Assembly (NCBI RefSeq): GCF_032452875.1
Contig: NW_026893688.1
Coordinates: forward strand, 310,001 to 374,000
Direction of reading: 5' to 3'
Origin: Bos javanicus
Taxonomy: Eukaryota; Chordata; Mammalia; Artiodactyla; Bovidae
DNA: 64,000 bases
Each line of letters opens with the position of its first letter. Position 1 is the first letter of the stretch. The position numbers were made by a program, and so were the translations under genes. Positions 12,173-26,148 of the stretch are shown here, piece after piece. The notes under the pieces are model-generated. The model was not told the origin of the DNA. It was given only the letters and a program-made list of their open reading frames with translations, and made no database searches.

Positions 12173-13607
12173 TGATCACGTGACTGAGCATGCACTGTTC
12201 ACGTGGCTGATCACACACTGATCACGTGACTGATCATGCACTGATCACGTGACTGATCATGCACTGATCACGTGGCTGATCATGCACTGATCACGTGGCT
12301 GATCATGCACTGATCACGTGACTGATCATGCACTGATCACGTGGCTATCATGCACTGATCACGTGGCTGATCATGCACTGATCACGGGACTGATCATGCA
12401 CTGATCACAGCGCTATCATGCACTGACACATGACTGACATGCACTGATCACGTGATGATCATGCACTGATCACGTGACTGATCATGCACTGATCACGTGA
12501 CTGATCATGCACTGATCACGTGGCTGATCATGCACTGATCACGTGGCTATCATGCACTGATCACGTGGCTGATCATGCACTGATCACGTAGCTACCATGT
12601 ACTGATCACGTGACTGATCATGCACTGATCACGTAATTGATCATGCACTGATCACGTGGCTGATCATGCACTGATCACGTGGCTGATCATGCACTGATCA
12701 CGTGGCTGATCATGCACTGATCACGTGGCTATCATGCACTGATCACGTGGCTGATCATACTGATCACGTGGCTGATCATGCACTGATCACGTGGCTGATC
12801 ATGCACTGATCACGTGGCTATCATGCACTGATCACGTGACTGATCATGCACTGATCACGTAACTGATCATGCACTGATCACGTGGCTGATCATGCACTGA
12901 TCACGTGACTGATCATGCACTGATCACGTGGCTGATCATGCACTGATCACGTGGCTGATCATGCACTGATCACGTGACTGATCATGCACTGATCACGTGA
13001 CTGATCATGCACTGATCACGTGGCTATCATGCACTGATCACGTGGCTGATCATGCACTGATCACGTGACTGATCATGCACTGATCACGTGACTGATCATG
13101 CACTGATCACGTGACTGATCATGCACTGATCACGTGGCTATCATGCACTGATCACGTGGCTATCATGCACTGATCACGTGGCTGATCACACATGATCACG
13201 TGACTGATCATGCACTGATCACGTGGCTATCATGCACTGATCACGTGGCTATCATGCACTGATCACGTGGCTGATCATGCACTGATCACGTGACTGATCA
13301 TGCACTGATCACGTGGCTGATCATGCACTGATCACGTGACTGATCATGCACTGATCACGTGACTGATCATGCACTGATCACGTGGCTATCATGCACTGAT
13401 CACGTGGCTGATCATGCATGATCACGCAGGTACCATGCACTGATCACGTGACTGATCATGCACTGATCACGTGGCTGATCATGCACTGATCACGTGGCTG
13501 ATCATGCACTGATACCGTGACTGAGCATGGACTGATCACATGACTATCATGTAGTGATCACGTGACTTAATGGCGCTGATCATGTGACTGATCATGCGCT
13601 GATCATG
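12173..13607. repeat. Monomer array between cores 7 and 8
   Basis: CACGGGACTG followed by CACAGCGCTATC near 12383-12420 marks the region downstream of a class B core. The remainder is near-consensus, with GTAATTGATC near 12632 and a short GCATGATCACGCAGG monomer near 13416. M1 is absent. Confidence 0.93.
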
Positions 13608-13873
13608 TTTGCTATCATACACTGATCATGTGCCTCTGGAGGCAATAAACAAAGAGCTGAGTAGGCACGAATCAAACAGTCAGCAGGCAATAATCATGGA
13701 ACTCAGCTGTGAGGAATCATGCTGCTCAGCTGGCAATAATCAAGCAGCTGAGCAGGCAGGAATTACGCAGCACAGCTGGCAATTGTCAAGCAGATGACAG
13801 GCAGGAATCGTGCAGCTCAGCTGGCAATTGTCAAGCAGATGAGCAGACAGTAATCACGCAGCTCAGCAGGCCC
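13608..13873 (+). repeat. Core module 8, class A
   Basis: 266 bp, majority sequence, 62-codon frame open at 13609-13797. First core of the second 3.67-kb unit. Confidence 0.95.
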
Positions 13874-15588
13874 TGATCACGTGACTGAGCATGCACTGTT
13901 CACGTGGCTGATCATACACTGATCACGTGATTGATCATGCACTGATCACTTGGATATCATGCACTGATCACGTGGCTGATCATACACTGTTCACGTGTCT
14001 GACCATGCACTGATCACGTGGCTGATCATACACTGCTCACGTAACTGATCATGCACTGATCACGTGGCTATCATGCACTGATCACGTGGCTGAACATGCA
14101 CTGTTCACGTGGCTGATCACACACCTGTCACGTGACATATCATGCACTGATCACGTGGCACTCATGCACTGATCACGTGGCTGATCATACTCTGCTCACG
14201 TAACTGATCATGCACACATCACGTGGCTATCATGCACTGCTCACGTGGCTGTCATGGAATGATCACGTAGCTACCATATACTGGTCACGTGACTGATCAT
14301 GCACTGATCACGTAAATGATCATGCACTGATCACGTGACTGATCATGTACTGATCACGTGACTGATCATGCACTGATCACGTGGCTGATCATGCACTGAT
14401 CACGTGGCTGATCATGCACTGATCACGTGGCTGATCACACACGATCACGTGACTGATCATGCACTGATCACGTGACTGATCATGCACTGATCACGTGGCT
14501 ATCATGCACTGATCACGTGGCTATCATGCACTGATCACGTGGCTGATCACACACTATCACGTGACTGATCATGCACTGATCACGTGGCTATCATGCACTG
14601 ATCACGTGGCTATCATGCACTGATATCATGCACTGATCACGTGGCTGATCACACTATCACGTGACTGATCATGCATGATCACGCAGGTATCATGCACTGA
14701 TCACGTGACTGATCATGCACTGATCACGTGACTGATCATGCACTGATCACGTGGCTGATCATGCACTGATCACGTGGCTATCATGCACTGATCACGTGGC
14801 TGATCATACTGATCACGTGACTGATCATGCACTGATCACGTGGCTGATCATGCACTGATCACGTGACTGATCATGCACTGATCACGTGGCTATCATGCAC
14901 TGATCACGTGGCTGATCATACTGATCACGTGGCTGATCATGCACTGATCACGTGGCTGATCATGCACTGATCACGTGGCTATCATGCACTGATCACGTGG
15001 CTATCATGCACTGATCACGTGGCTGATCATGCACTGATCACGTAGCTATCATGCACTGATCACGTGACTGATCATGCACTGATCACGTGGCTGATCATGC
15101 ACTGATCACGTGACTGATCATGCACTGATCACGTGACTGATCATGCACTGATCACGTGGCTATCATGCACTGATCACGTGGCTGATCATGCACTGATCAC
15201 GTGACTGATCATGCACTGATCACGTGGCTGATCATGCACTGATCACGTGACTGATCATGCACTGATCACGTGGCTATCATGCACTGATCACGTGGCTGAT
15301 CATGCACTGATCACGTGGCTGATCATGCACTGATCACGTGACTGATCATGCACTGATCACGTGGCTGATCATGCACTGATCACGTGGCTGATCATGCACT
15401 GATCACGTGACTGATCATGCACTGATCACGTGGAATCATGCACTGATCACGTGGCTGATCATGCACTGATCACGCAGCTACCATGCACTGATCACGTGAC
15501 TGATCATGCACTGATCACATGACTGATCATGCACTGATCACGTGGCTTATCATGCACTGATCATGTGACTGATCATGCGCTGATCATG
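13874..15588. repeat. Monomer array with D block, cores 8 to 9
   Basis: Repeats the D-block variant series of 10191-10680 with small changes (CGTAACTGATC instead of CGTAACTCATC; GCTGTCATGG instead of GCTCGTCATGG). A GATATC deletion monomer lies near 14624. Confidence 0.93.
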
Positions 15589-15850
15589 TTTGCTATCATA
15601 CACTGATCATGTGCCTCTGGAGGCAATGAACAAAGAGCTGAGTAGGCACGAATCAGTCAGCAGGCAATAATCATGGAACTCAGCTGTGAGAAATCATGCT
15701 GCTCAGCTGGCAATAATCAAGCAGCTGAGCAGGCAGGAATTATGCAGCACAGCTGGCAATTGTCAAGCAGATGACAGGCAGGAATCGTGCAGCTCAGCTG
15801 GCAATTGTCAAGCAGATGAGCAGACAGTAATCACGCAGCTCAGCAGGCCC
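15589..15850 (+). repeat. Core module 9, class B
   Basis: 262 bp. Same 4-bp deletion and AATGAA as core 7, but GGCACGAATC, CTGTGAGAAATC and GCACAGCTGGC as in class A, so it is intermediate between core 7 and class A. Confidence 0.95.
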
Positions 15851-17262
15851 TGATCACGTGACTGAGCATGCACTGTTCACGTGGCTGATCATACACTGAT
15901 CACGTGACTGATCATGCACTGATCACGTGATGTCATGCACTGATCACGTGGCTGATCATGCACTGATCACGTGGCTGATCATGCACTGATCACGTGACTG
16001 ATCATGCACTGATCACGTAGCTATCATGCACTGATCACGTGGCTGATCATGCACTGATCACGGGACTGATCATGCACTGATCACAGCGCTATCATGCACT
16101 GACTACATGACTGATCATGCACTGATCACGTGATGATCATGCACTGATCACGTGACTGATCATGCACTGATCACGTGGCTGATCATGCACTGATCACGTG
16201 GCTATCATGCACTGATCACGTGGCTGATCATGCAATGATCACGTAGCTACCATGTACTGGTCACGTGACTGATCATGCACTGATCACGTAATTGATCATG
16301 CACTGATCACGTGGCTGATCATGCACTGATCACGTGGCTGATCATGCACTGATCACGTGGCTGATCATGCACTGATCACGTGGCTATCATGCACTGATCA
16401 CGTGGCTGATCATACTGATCACGTGGCTGATCATGCACTGATCACGTGGCTGATCATGCACTGATCACGTGGCTATCATGCACTGATCACGTGACTGATC
16501 ATGCACTGATCACGTAATTGATCATGCACTGATCACGTGGCTGATCATGCACTGATCACGTGACTGATCATGCACTGATCACGTGGCTGATCATGCACTG
16601 ATCACGTGGCTGATCATGCACTGATCACGTGACTGATCATGCACTGATCACGTGACTGATCATGCACTGATCACGTGGCTATCATGCACTGATCACGTGG
16701 CTGATCATGCACTGATCACGTGACTGATCATGCACTGATCACGTGACTGATCATGCACTGATCACGTGACTGATCATGCACTGATCACGTGGCTATCATG
16801 CACTGATCACGTGGCTATCATGCACTGATCACGTGGCTGATCACACATGATCACGTGACTGATCATGCACTGATCACGTGGCTATCATGCACTGATCACG
16901 TGGCTGATCATGCACTGATCACGTGGCTGATCATGCACTGATCACGTGACTGATCATGCACTGATCACGTGGCTGATCATGCACTGATCACGTGACTGAT
17001 CATGCACTGATCACGTGACTGATCATGCACTGATCACGTGGCTATCATGCACTGATCACGTGGCTGATCATGCATGATCACGCACTATCATGCACTGATC
17101 ACGTGACTGATCATGCACTGATCACGTGGCTGATCATGCACTGATCACGTGGCTGATCATGCACTGATACCGTGACTGAGCATGGACTGATCACATGACT
17201 ATCATGTAGTGATCACGTGACTTAATGGCGCTGATCATGTGACTGATCATGCGCTGATCATG
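15851..17262. repeat. Monomer array between cores 9 and 10
   Basis: CACGGGACTG and CACAGCGCTATC recur near 16051-16090, as after core 7. GTAATTGATC occurs near 16288 and 16514. No M1 marker before core 10. Confidence 0.93.
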
Positions 17263-17528
17263 TTTGCTATCATACACTGATCATGTGCCTCTGGAGGCAA
17301 TAAACAAAGAGCTGAGTAGGCACGAATCAAACAGTCAGCAGGCAATAATCATGGAACTCAGGTGTGAGGAATCATGCTGCTCAGCTGGCAATAATCAAGC
17401 AGCTGAGCAGGCAGGAATTACGCAGCACAGCTGGCAATTGTCAAGCAGATGACAGGCAGGAATCGTGCAGCTCAGCTGGCAATTGTCAAGCAGATGAGCA
17501 GACAGTAATCACGCAGCTCAGCAGGCCC
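17263..17528 (+). repeat. Core module 10, class A, Arg variant
   Basis: 266 bp, carries the AGG variant seen otherwise only in cores 1 and 4, although its flanks match cores 6 and 8. Variant and flank phylogenies therefore disagree here. The 62-codon frame is open at 17264-17452. Confidence 0.95.
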
Positions 17529-19247
17529 TGATCACGTGACTGAGCATGCACTGTTCACGTGGCTGATCATACACTGATCACGTGATTGATCATGCACTGA
17601 TCACTTGGATATCATGCACTGATCACGTGGCTGATCATACACTGTTCACGTGTCTGACCATGCACTGATCACGTGGCTGATCATACACTGCTCACGTAAC
17701 TGATCATGCACTGATCACGTGGCTATCATGCACTGATCACGTGGCTGAACATGCACTGTTCACGTGGCTGATCACACACCTGTCACGTGACATATCATGC
17801 ACTGATCACGTGGCACTCATGCACTGATCACGTGGCTGATCATACTCTGCTCACGTAACTGATCATGCACACATCACGTGGCTATCATGCACTGCTCACG
17901 TGGCTCGTCATGGAATGATCACGTAGCTACCATATACTGGTCACGTGACTGATCATGCACTGATCACGTAAATGATCATGCACTGTTCACGTGACTGATC
18001 ATGTACTGATCACGTGACTGATCATGCACTGATCACGTGGCTGATCATGCACTGATCACGTGGCTGATCATGCACTGATCACGTGGCTGATCATGCACGA
18101 TCACGTGACTGATCATGCACTGATCACGTGACTGATCATGCACTGATCACGTGGCTATCATGCACTGATCACGTGGCTATCATGCACTGATCACGTGGCT
18201 GATCACACACGATCACGTGACTGATCATGCACTGATCACGTGGCTATCATGCACTGATCACGTGGCTATCATGCACTGATATCATGCACTGATCACGTGG
18301 CTGATCATGCACGATCACGTGACTGATCATGCATGATCACGCAGGTATCATGCACTGATCACGTGACTGATCATGCACTGATCACGTGACTGATCATGCA
18401 CTGATCACGTGGCTGATCATGCACTGATCACGTGGCTATCATGCACTGATCACGTGGCTGATCATACTGATCACGTGACTGATCATGCACTGATCACGTG
18501 GCTGATCATGCACTGATCACGTGACTGATCATGCACTGATCACGTGGCTATCATGCACTGATCACGTGGCTGATCATACTGATCACGTGACTGATCATGC
18601 ACTGATCACGTGGCTGATCATGCACTGATCACGTGGCTGATCATGCACTGATCACGTGGCTATCATGCACTGATCACGTGGCTGATCATGCACTGATCAC
18701 GTAGCTATCATGCACTGATCACGTGACTGATCATGCACTGATCACGTGGCTGATCATGCACTGATCACGTGACTGATCATGCACTGATCACGTGACTGAT
18801 CATGCACTGATCACGTGGCTATCATGCACTGATCACGTGGCTGATCATGCACTGATCACGTGGCTGATCATGCACTGATCACGTGGCTGATCATGCACTG
18901 ATCACGTGACTGATCATGCACTGATCACGTGGCTATCATGCACTGATCACGTGGCTGATCATGCACTGATCACGTGGCTGATCATGCACTGATCACGTGA
19001 CTGATCATGCACTGATCACGTGGCTGATCATGCACTGATCACGTGGCTGATCATGCACTGATCACGTGACTGATCATGCACTGATCACGTGGAATCATGC
19101 ACTGATCACGTGGCTGATCATGCACTGATCACGCAGCTACCATGCACTGATCACGTGACTGATCATGCACTGATCACATGACTGATCATGCACTGATCAC
19201 GTGGCTTATCATGCACTGATCATGTGACTGATCATGCGCTGATCATG
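17529..19247. repeat. Monomer array with D block, cores 10 to 11
   Basis: D-block series present (CACTTGGATATC near 17602, CTGAACATG near 17746, CATACTCTGC near 17843, GCTCGTCATGG near 17904). A GATATC deletion monomer lies near 18279 and a short CATACTGATC monomer near 18470. Confidence 0.93.
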
Positions 19248-19509
19248 TTTGGTATCATACACTGATCATGTGCCTCTGGAGGCAATGAACAAAGAGCTGA
19301 GTAGGCACGAATCAGTCAGCAGGCAATAATCATGGAACTCAGCTGTGAGAAATCATGCTGCTCAGCTGGCAATAATCAAGCAGCTGAGCAGGCAGGAATT
19401 ATGCAGCACAGCTGGCAATTGTCAAGCAGATGACAGGCAGGAATCGTGCAGCTCAGCTGGCAATTGTCAAGCAGATGAGCAGACAGTAATCACGCAGCTC
19501 AGCAGGCCC
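19248..19509 (+). repeat. Core module 11, class B
   Basis: 262 bp, 4-bp deletion and AATGAA. The lead-in reads TTTGGTATC rather than TTTGCTATC; core 32 has the related TTTGGTGTC. Confidence 0.95.
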
Positions 19510-21648
19510 TGATCACGTGACTGAGCATGCACTGTTCACGTGGCTGATCATACACTGATCACGTGACTGATCATGCACTGATCACGTGATATCATGCACT
19601 GATCACGTGGCTGATCATGCACTGATCACGTGGCTGATCATGCACTGATCACGTGACTGATCATGCACTGATCACGTGGCTATCATGCACTGATCACGTG
19701 GCTGATCATGCACTGATCACGGGACTGATCATGCACTGATCACGTGCTATCATGCACTGATACATGACTGATCATGCACTGATCACGTGATGATCATGCA
19801 CTGATCACGTGACTGATCATGCACTGATCACGTGACTGATCATGCACTGATCACGTGGCTGATCATGCACTGATCACGTGGCTATCATGCACTGATCACG
19901 TGGCTGATCATACTGATCACGTGGCTGATCATGCACTGATCACGTGGCTGATCATGCACTGATCACGTAGCTATCATGCACTGATCACGTGACTGATCAT
20001 GCACTGATCACGTGACTGATCATGCACTGATCACGTGGCTGATCATGCACTGATCACGTGACTGATCATGCACTGATCACGTGGCTGATCATGCACTGAT
20101 CACGTGGCTGATCATGCACTGATCACGTGACTGATCATGCACTGATCACGTGACTGATCATGCACTGATCACGTGGCTATCATGCACTGATCACGTGGCT
20201 GATCATGCACTGATCACGTGACTGATCATGCACTGATCACGTGACTGATCATGCACTGATCACGTGACTGATCATGCACTGATCACGTGGCTATCATGCA
20301 CTGATCACGTGGCTATCATGCACTGATCACGTGGCTGATCACACATGATCACGTGACTGATCATGCACTGATCACGTGGCTGATCATGCACTGATCACGT
20401 GGCTATCATGCACTGATCACGTGGCTGATCATGCACTGATCACGTGACTGATCATGCACTGATCACGTGGCTGATCATGCACTGATCACGTGACTGATCA
20501 TGCACTGATCACGTGGCTGATCATGCACTGATCACGTGACTGATCATGCACTGATCACGTGGCTATCATGCACTGATCACGTGACTGATCATGCACTGAT
20601 CACGTGGCTGATCATGCACTGATCACGTGATGATCATGCACTGATCACGTGACTGATCATGCACTGATCACGTGGCTATCATGCACTGATCACGTGGCTG
20701 ATCATGCACTGATCACGCAGCTGCCATGCACTGATCACGTGACTGATCATGCACTGATCACGTAATTGATCATGCACTGATCACGTGGCTGATCATGCAC
20801 TGATCACGTGACTGATCATGCACTGATCACGTGACTGATCATGCACTGATCACGTGGCTATCATGCACTGATCACGTGGCTGATCATGCACTGATCACGT
20901 AGCTATCATGCACTGATCACGTGACTGATCATGCACTGATCACGTAATTGATCATGCACTGATCACGTGGCTGATCATGCACTGATCACGTGGCTGATCA
21001 TGCACTGATCACGTGACTGATCATGCACTGATCACGTGGCTATCATGCACTGATCACGTGGCTGATCATGCACTGATCACGTGGCTGATCATGCACTGAT
21101 CACGTGGCTGATCATGCACTGATCACGTGACTGATCATGCACTGATCACGTGGCTATCATGCACTGATCACGTGGCTGATCATGCACTGATCACGTGACT
21201 GATCATGCACTGATCACGTGACTGATCATGCACTGATCACGTGGCTATCATGCACTGATCACGTGGCTGATCATGCACTGATCACGTAGCTACCATGTAC
21301 TGGTCACGTGACTGATCATGCACTGATCACGTGACTGATCATGCACTGATCACGTGGCTATCATGCACTGATCACGTGGCTGATCATGCACTGATCACGT
21401 GACTGATCATGCACTGATCACGTGACTGATCATGCACTGATCACGTAGCTATCATGCACTGATCACGTGGCTGATCATGCACTGATCACGTGGCTGATCA
21501 TGCACTGATCACGTGGCTATCATGCACTGATCACGTGGCTGATCATGCACTGATACCGTGACTGAGCATGGACTGATCACATGACTATCATGTAGTGATC
21601 ACGTGACTTAATGGCGCTGATCATGTGACTGATCATGCGCTGATCATG
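19510..21648. repeat. Monomer array between cores 11 and 12
   Basis: Carries CACGGGACTG near 19711 and a GATACATGACTG monomer near 19749, then long runs of near-consensus monomers. CGCAGCTGCC occurs near 20716 and GTAGCTACCATGTACTGG near 21286. M1 itself is absent. Confidence 0.93.
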
Positions 21649-21914
21649 TTTGCTATCATACACTGATCATGTGCCTCTGGAGGCAATAAACAAAGAGCTG
21701 AGTAGGCACGAATCAAACAGTCAGCAGGCAATAATCATGGAACTCAGCTGTGAGGAATCATGCTGCTCAGCTGGCAATAATCAAGCAGCTGAGCAGGCAG
21801 GAATTACGCAGCACAGCTGGCAATTGTCAAGCAGATGACAGGCAGGAATCATGCAGCTCAGCTGGCAATTGTCAAGCAGATGAGCAGACAGTAATCACGC
21901 AGCTCAGCAGGCCC
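21649..21914 (+). repeat. Core module 12, class A
   Basis: 266 bp; the fifth unit opens GAATCATGC (as in cores 1 and 13) instead of GAATCGTGC. The 62-codon frame is open at 21650-21838. Confidence 0.95.
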
Positions 21915-24139
21915 TGATCACGTGACTGAGCATGCACTGTTCACGTGGCTGATCATACACTGATCACGTGATTGATCATGCACTGATCACTTGGATATCA
22001 TGCACTGATCACGTGGCTGATCATACACTGATCACGTGTCTGATCATGCACTGATCACGTGGCTGATCATGCACTGATCACGTGGCTGATCATGCACTGA
22101 TCACGTGGCTGATCATGCACTGATCACGTGATCATGCACTGATCACGTGGCTGATCATGCACTGATCACGTGACTGATCATGCACTGATCATGGAGGTAT
22201 CATGCACTGATCACGTGACTGATCATGCACTGATCACGTGGCTGATCATGCACTGATCACGTGACTGATCATGCACTGATCACGTGGCTGATCATGCACT
22301 GATCACGTGGCTGATCATGCACTGATCACGTGGCTGATCATGCACTGATCACGTGGCTGATCATGCACTGATCACGTGACTGATCATGCACTGATCACGT
22401 GGCATCATGCACTGATCACGTGGCTGATCATGCACTGATCACGTGACTGATCATGCACTGATCACGTGGCTATCATGCACTGATCACGTGGCTGATCATG
22501 CACTGATCACGTAGCTACCATGCACTGATCACGTGACTGATCATGCACTGATCACGTAACTGATCATGCACTGATCACGTGACTGATCATGCACTGATCA
22601 CGTGACTGATCATGCACTGATCACGTGGCTATCATGCACTGATCACGTGGCTGATCATGCAATGATCACGTAGCTACCATGCACTGATCACGTGACTGAT
22701 CATGCACTGATCACGTGATTGATCATGCACTGATCACGTGACTGATCATGCACTGATCACGTGGCTGATCATGCACTGATCACGTGACTGATCATGCACT
22801 GATCACGTGGCTATCATGCACTGATCACGTGACTGATCATGCACTGATCACGTGACTGATCATGCACTGATCACGTGACTGATCATGCACTGATCACTGA
22901 CTATCATGCACTGATCACGTGGCTGATCATGCACTGATCACGTGACTGATCATGCACTGATCACTGGCTATCATGCACTGATCACGTGGCTATCATGCAC
23001 TGATCACGTGGCTGATCATGCACTGATCACGTGACTGATCATGCACTGATCACGTCTGATCATGCACTGATCACGTGACTGATCATGCACTGATCACGTG
23101 GCTGATCATACACTGATCATGTGACTGATCATGCACTGATCACGTGGCTATCATGCACTGATCACGTGGCTGATCATGCACTGATCACGTAGCTATCATG
23201 CACTGATCACGTGACTGATCATGCACTGATCACGTGACTGATCATGCACTGATCACGTGACTGATCATGCACTGATCACGTGACTGATCATGCACTGATC
23301 ACGTGGCTATCATGCACTGATCACGTGGCTGATCATGCAATGATCACGTAGCTACCATGCACTGATCACGTGACTGATCATGCACTGATCACGTAATTGA
23401 TCATGCACTGATCACGTGACTGATCATGCACTGATCACGTGACTGATCATGCACTGATCACGTGACTGATCATGCACTGATCACGTGGCTATCATGCACT
23501 GATCACGTGGCTATCATGCACTGATCACGTGGCTGATCACACTGATCACGTGACTGATCATGCACTGATCACGTGGCTGATCATGCACTGATCACGTGGC
23601 TGATCATGCACTGATCACGTGGCTATCATGCACTGATCACGTGGCTGATCATGCACTGATCACGCAGCTATCATGCACTGATCACGTATGTGATCATGCA
23701 CTGATCACGTGGCTGATCATGCACTGATCACGTGACTGATCATGCACTGATCACGTGGCTATCATGCACTGATCACGTGGCTGATCATGCACTGATCACG
23801 TAGCTACCATGCACTGATCACGTGACTGATCATGCACTGATCACGTGACTGATCATGCACTGATCACGTGGCTGATCATGCACTGATCACGTGACTGATC
23901 ATGCACTGATCACGTGGCTATCATGCACTGATCACGTGGCTGATCATGCACTGATCACTGCCTGATCATGCACTGATCACGTGACTGATCATGCACTGAT
24001 CACGTGGCTATCATGCACTGATCACGTGGCTGATCATGCACTGATACCGTGACTGAGCATGGACTGATCACATGACTATCATGTAGTGATCACGTGACTT
24101 AATGGCGCTGATCATGTGACTGATCATGCGCTGATCATG
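21915..24139. repeat. Monomer array between cores 12 and 13
   Basis: A 2.2-kb array, unusually close to consensus after a short D start. Irregular monomers include the palindromic fusion at 22121-22134, ATGGAGGTATC near 22191, GATCACTGACTATC near 22894 and GTATGTGATC at 23687. GTAGCTACCATGC recurs near 22512, 22669, 23348 and 23801. Confidence 0.93.
22121..22134. repeat. 14-bp perfect palindrome from a monomer fusion
   Basis: TGATCACGTGATCA reads identically on both strands. It arises where the spacer between CACGTG and the next GATCA has been deleted, merging two TGATCA motifs around one E-box. Confidence 0.9.
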
Positions 24140-24405
24140 TTTGCTATCATACACTGATCATGTGCCTCTGGAGGCAATAAACAAAGAGCTGAGTAGGCAT
24201 GAATCAAACAGTCAGCAGGCAATAATCATGGAACTCAGCTGTGAGGAATCATGCTGCTCAGCTGGCAATAATCAAGCAGCTGAGCAGGCAGGAATTACGC
24301 AGCACAGCTGGCAATTGTCAAGCAGATGACAGGCAGGAATCATGCAGCTCAGCTGGCAATTGTCAAGCAGATGAGCAGACAGTAATCACGCAGCTCAGCA
24401 GGCCC
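24140..24405 (+). repeat. Core module 13, class A
   Basis: 266 bp. GGCATGAATC replaces GGCACGAATC, a CpG-to-TpG change that is synonymous in the 62-codon frame (24141-24329), the only synonymous variant I noticed. The fifth unit opens GAATCATGC. Confidence 0.95.
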
Positions 24406-24961
24406 TGATCACGTGACTGAGCATGCACTGTTCACGTGGCTGATCATACACTGATCACGTGACTGATCATGCACTGATCACGTGGATATCATGCACTGAT
24501 CACGTGGCTGATCATGCACTGATCACGTGGCTGATCATGCACTGATCACGTGACTGATCATGCACTGATCACGTGACTGATCATGCACTGATCACGTGGC
24601 TGATCATGCACTGATCACGTGGCTGATCATGCACTGATCACGTGGCTGATCATGCACTGATCACGTGGCTGATCATGCACTGATCACGTGGCTGATCATG
24701 CACTGATCACGTGGCTGATCATGCACTGATCACGTGACTGATCATGCACTGATCACGTGGCTATCATGCACTGATCACGTGGCTGATCATGCACTGATCA
24801 CGTGGCTATCATGCACTGATCACGTGGCTGATCATGCACTGATCACGTGGCTATCATGCACTGATCACGTGACTGATCATGCACTGATCACGTGACTGAT
24901 CATGCACTGATCACGTGGCTTATCATGCACTGATCATGTGACTGATCATGTGCTGATCATG
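24406..24961. repeat. Short monomer array, cores 13 to 14
   Basis: 556 bp, the shortest gap between cores. After GTGGATATC near 24481 it is close to pure consensus until the class B/C leader (GTGGCTTATCATGC) near 24914. Confidence 0.94.
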
Positions 24962-25218
24962 TTTCTGTCATACACTGATCATGTGCCTCTGGATGCAATG
25001 AACAAAGAGCTGAGTAGGCACGAATCAGTAGGCAATAATCATGGAACTCAGCTCTGAGAAATCATGCTGCTCAGCTGGCAATAATCAAGTAGATGAGCAG
25101 GCAGGAATTATGCAGCACAGGTGGCAATTGTCAAGCAGATGACAGGCAGGAATCGTGCAGCTCAGCTGGCAATTGTCAAGCAGATGAGCAGACAGTAATC
25201 ACGCAGCTCAGCAGGCCC
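24962..25218 (+). repeat. Core module 14, class C
   Basis: 257 bp. The lead-in is TTTCTGTC, one base shorter. GAATCAGTAGGC shows an 8-bp deletion that breaks the reading frame. CTGGATGC destroys the inverted repeat present in the other cores, and AAGTAGATGAGC is shared with core 18. Confidence 0.95.
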
Positions 25219-25882
25219 TGATCACGTGACTGAGCATGCACTGTTCACGTGGCTGATCATACACTGATCACGTGACTGATCATGCACTGATCACGTGACT
25301 GATCATGCACTGATCACGTGGCTATCATGCACTGATCACGTGGCTGATCATGCACTGATCACGGGACTGATCATGCACTGATCACGGGCTGATCATGCAC
25401 TGATCACGTGACTGATCATGCACTGATCACGTGGCTGATCATGCACTGATCACGTGGCTATCATGCACTGATCACGTGGCTGATCATGCATGATCACGCA
25501 GCTACCATGCACTGTCACGTGACTGATCATGCACTGATCACGTGACTGATCATGCACTGATCACGTGGCTATCATGCACTACTCACGTGGCTGATCATGC
25601 AATGATCATGTAGCTACCATGTACTGGTCACGTGACTGATCATGCACTGATCACGTGACTGATCATGCACTGATCACGTGGCTATCATGCACTGATCACG
25701 TGACTGATCATGCACTGATCACGTGGCTGATCATGCACTGATCACGTGACTGATCATGCACTGATCACGTGGCTGATCATGCACTGATACCGTGACTGAG
25801 CATGCACTGATCACATGACTATCATGCACTGATCACGTGACTCAATGGCACTGATCATGTGACTGATCATGCACTGATCATG
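25219..25882. repeat. Monomer array between cores 14 and 15
   Basis: CACGGGACTG then CACGGGCTG near 25361-25390, the signature of a class B/C downstream region. M1 starts at 25579, 304 bp before core 15. Confidence 0.93.
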
Positions 25883-26148
25883 TTTGCTATCATACACTGA
25901 TCATGTGCCTCTGGAGGCAATAAACAAAGAGCTGAGTAGGCACGAATCAAACAGTCAGCAGGCAATAATCATGGAACTCAGCTGTGAGGAATCATGCTGC
26001 TCAGCTGGCAATAATCAAGCAGCTGATCAGGCAGGAATTACGCAGCACAGCTGGCAATTGTCAAGCAGATGACAGGCAGGAATCGTGCAGCTCAGCTGGC
26101 AATTGTCAAGCAGATGAGCAGACAGTAATCACGCAGCTCAGCAGGCCC
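25883..26148 (+). repeat. Core module 15, class A
   Basis: 266 bp. GCAGCTGATCAGG replaces GCAGCTGAGCAGG (Glu to Asp), introducing the TGATCA motif of the plain array into the core. The 62-codon frame is open at 25884-26072. It belongs to the 304-bp upstream class and is followed by an S module. Confidence 0.95.

Larger units (their letters stand above)
9925..13607. repeat. A-B super-repeat, unit 1 (3,683 bp)
   Basis: Unit bounded by successive class A core starts. It contains core A at offset 0, a D block in the first kilobase and core B at offset 1,986, followed by the CACGGGACTG marker. The next two units keep the same order with B at offsets 1,981 and 1,985. Confidence 0.88.
13608..17262. 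repeat. A-B super-repeat, unit 2 (3,655 bp)
   Basis: Same content and order as 9925-13607: A core, D block, near-consensus stretch, class B core at offset 1,981 and GGG marker. It is 28 bp shorter overall, about one monomer. Confidence 0.88.
17263..21648. repeat. A-B super-repeat, unit 3, expanded (4,386 bp)
   Basis: A core, D block and class B core at offset 1,985 repeat the order of the two preceding units, but 2,401 bp rather than about 1,690 bp separate the B core from the next A core. Roughly 0.7 kb of extra monomers has accumulated in the B-to-A interval. Confidence 0.82.
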
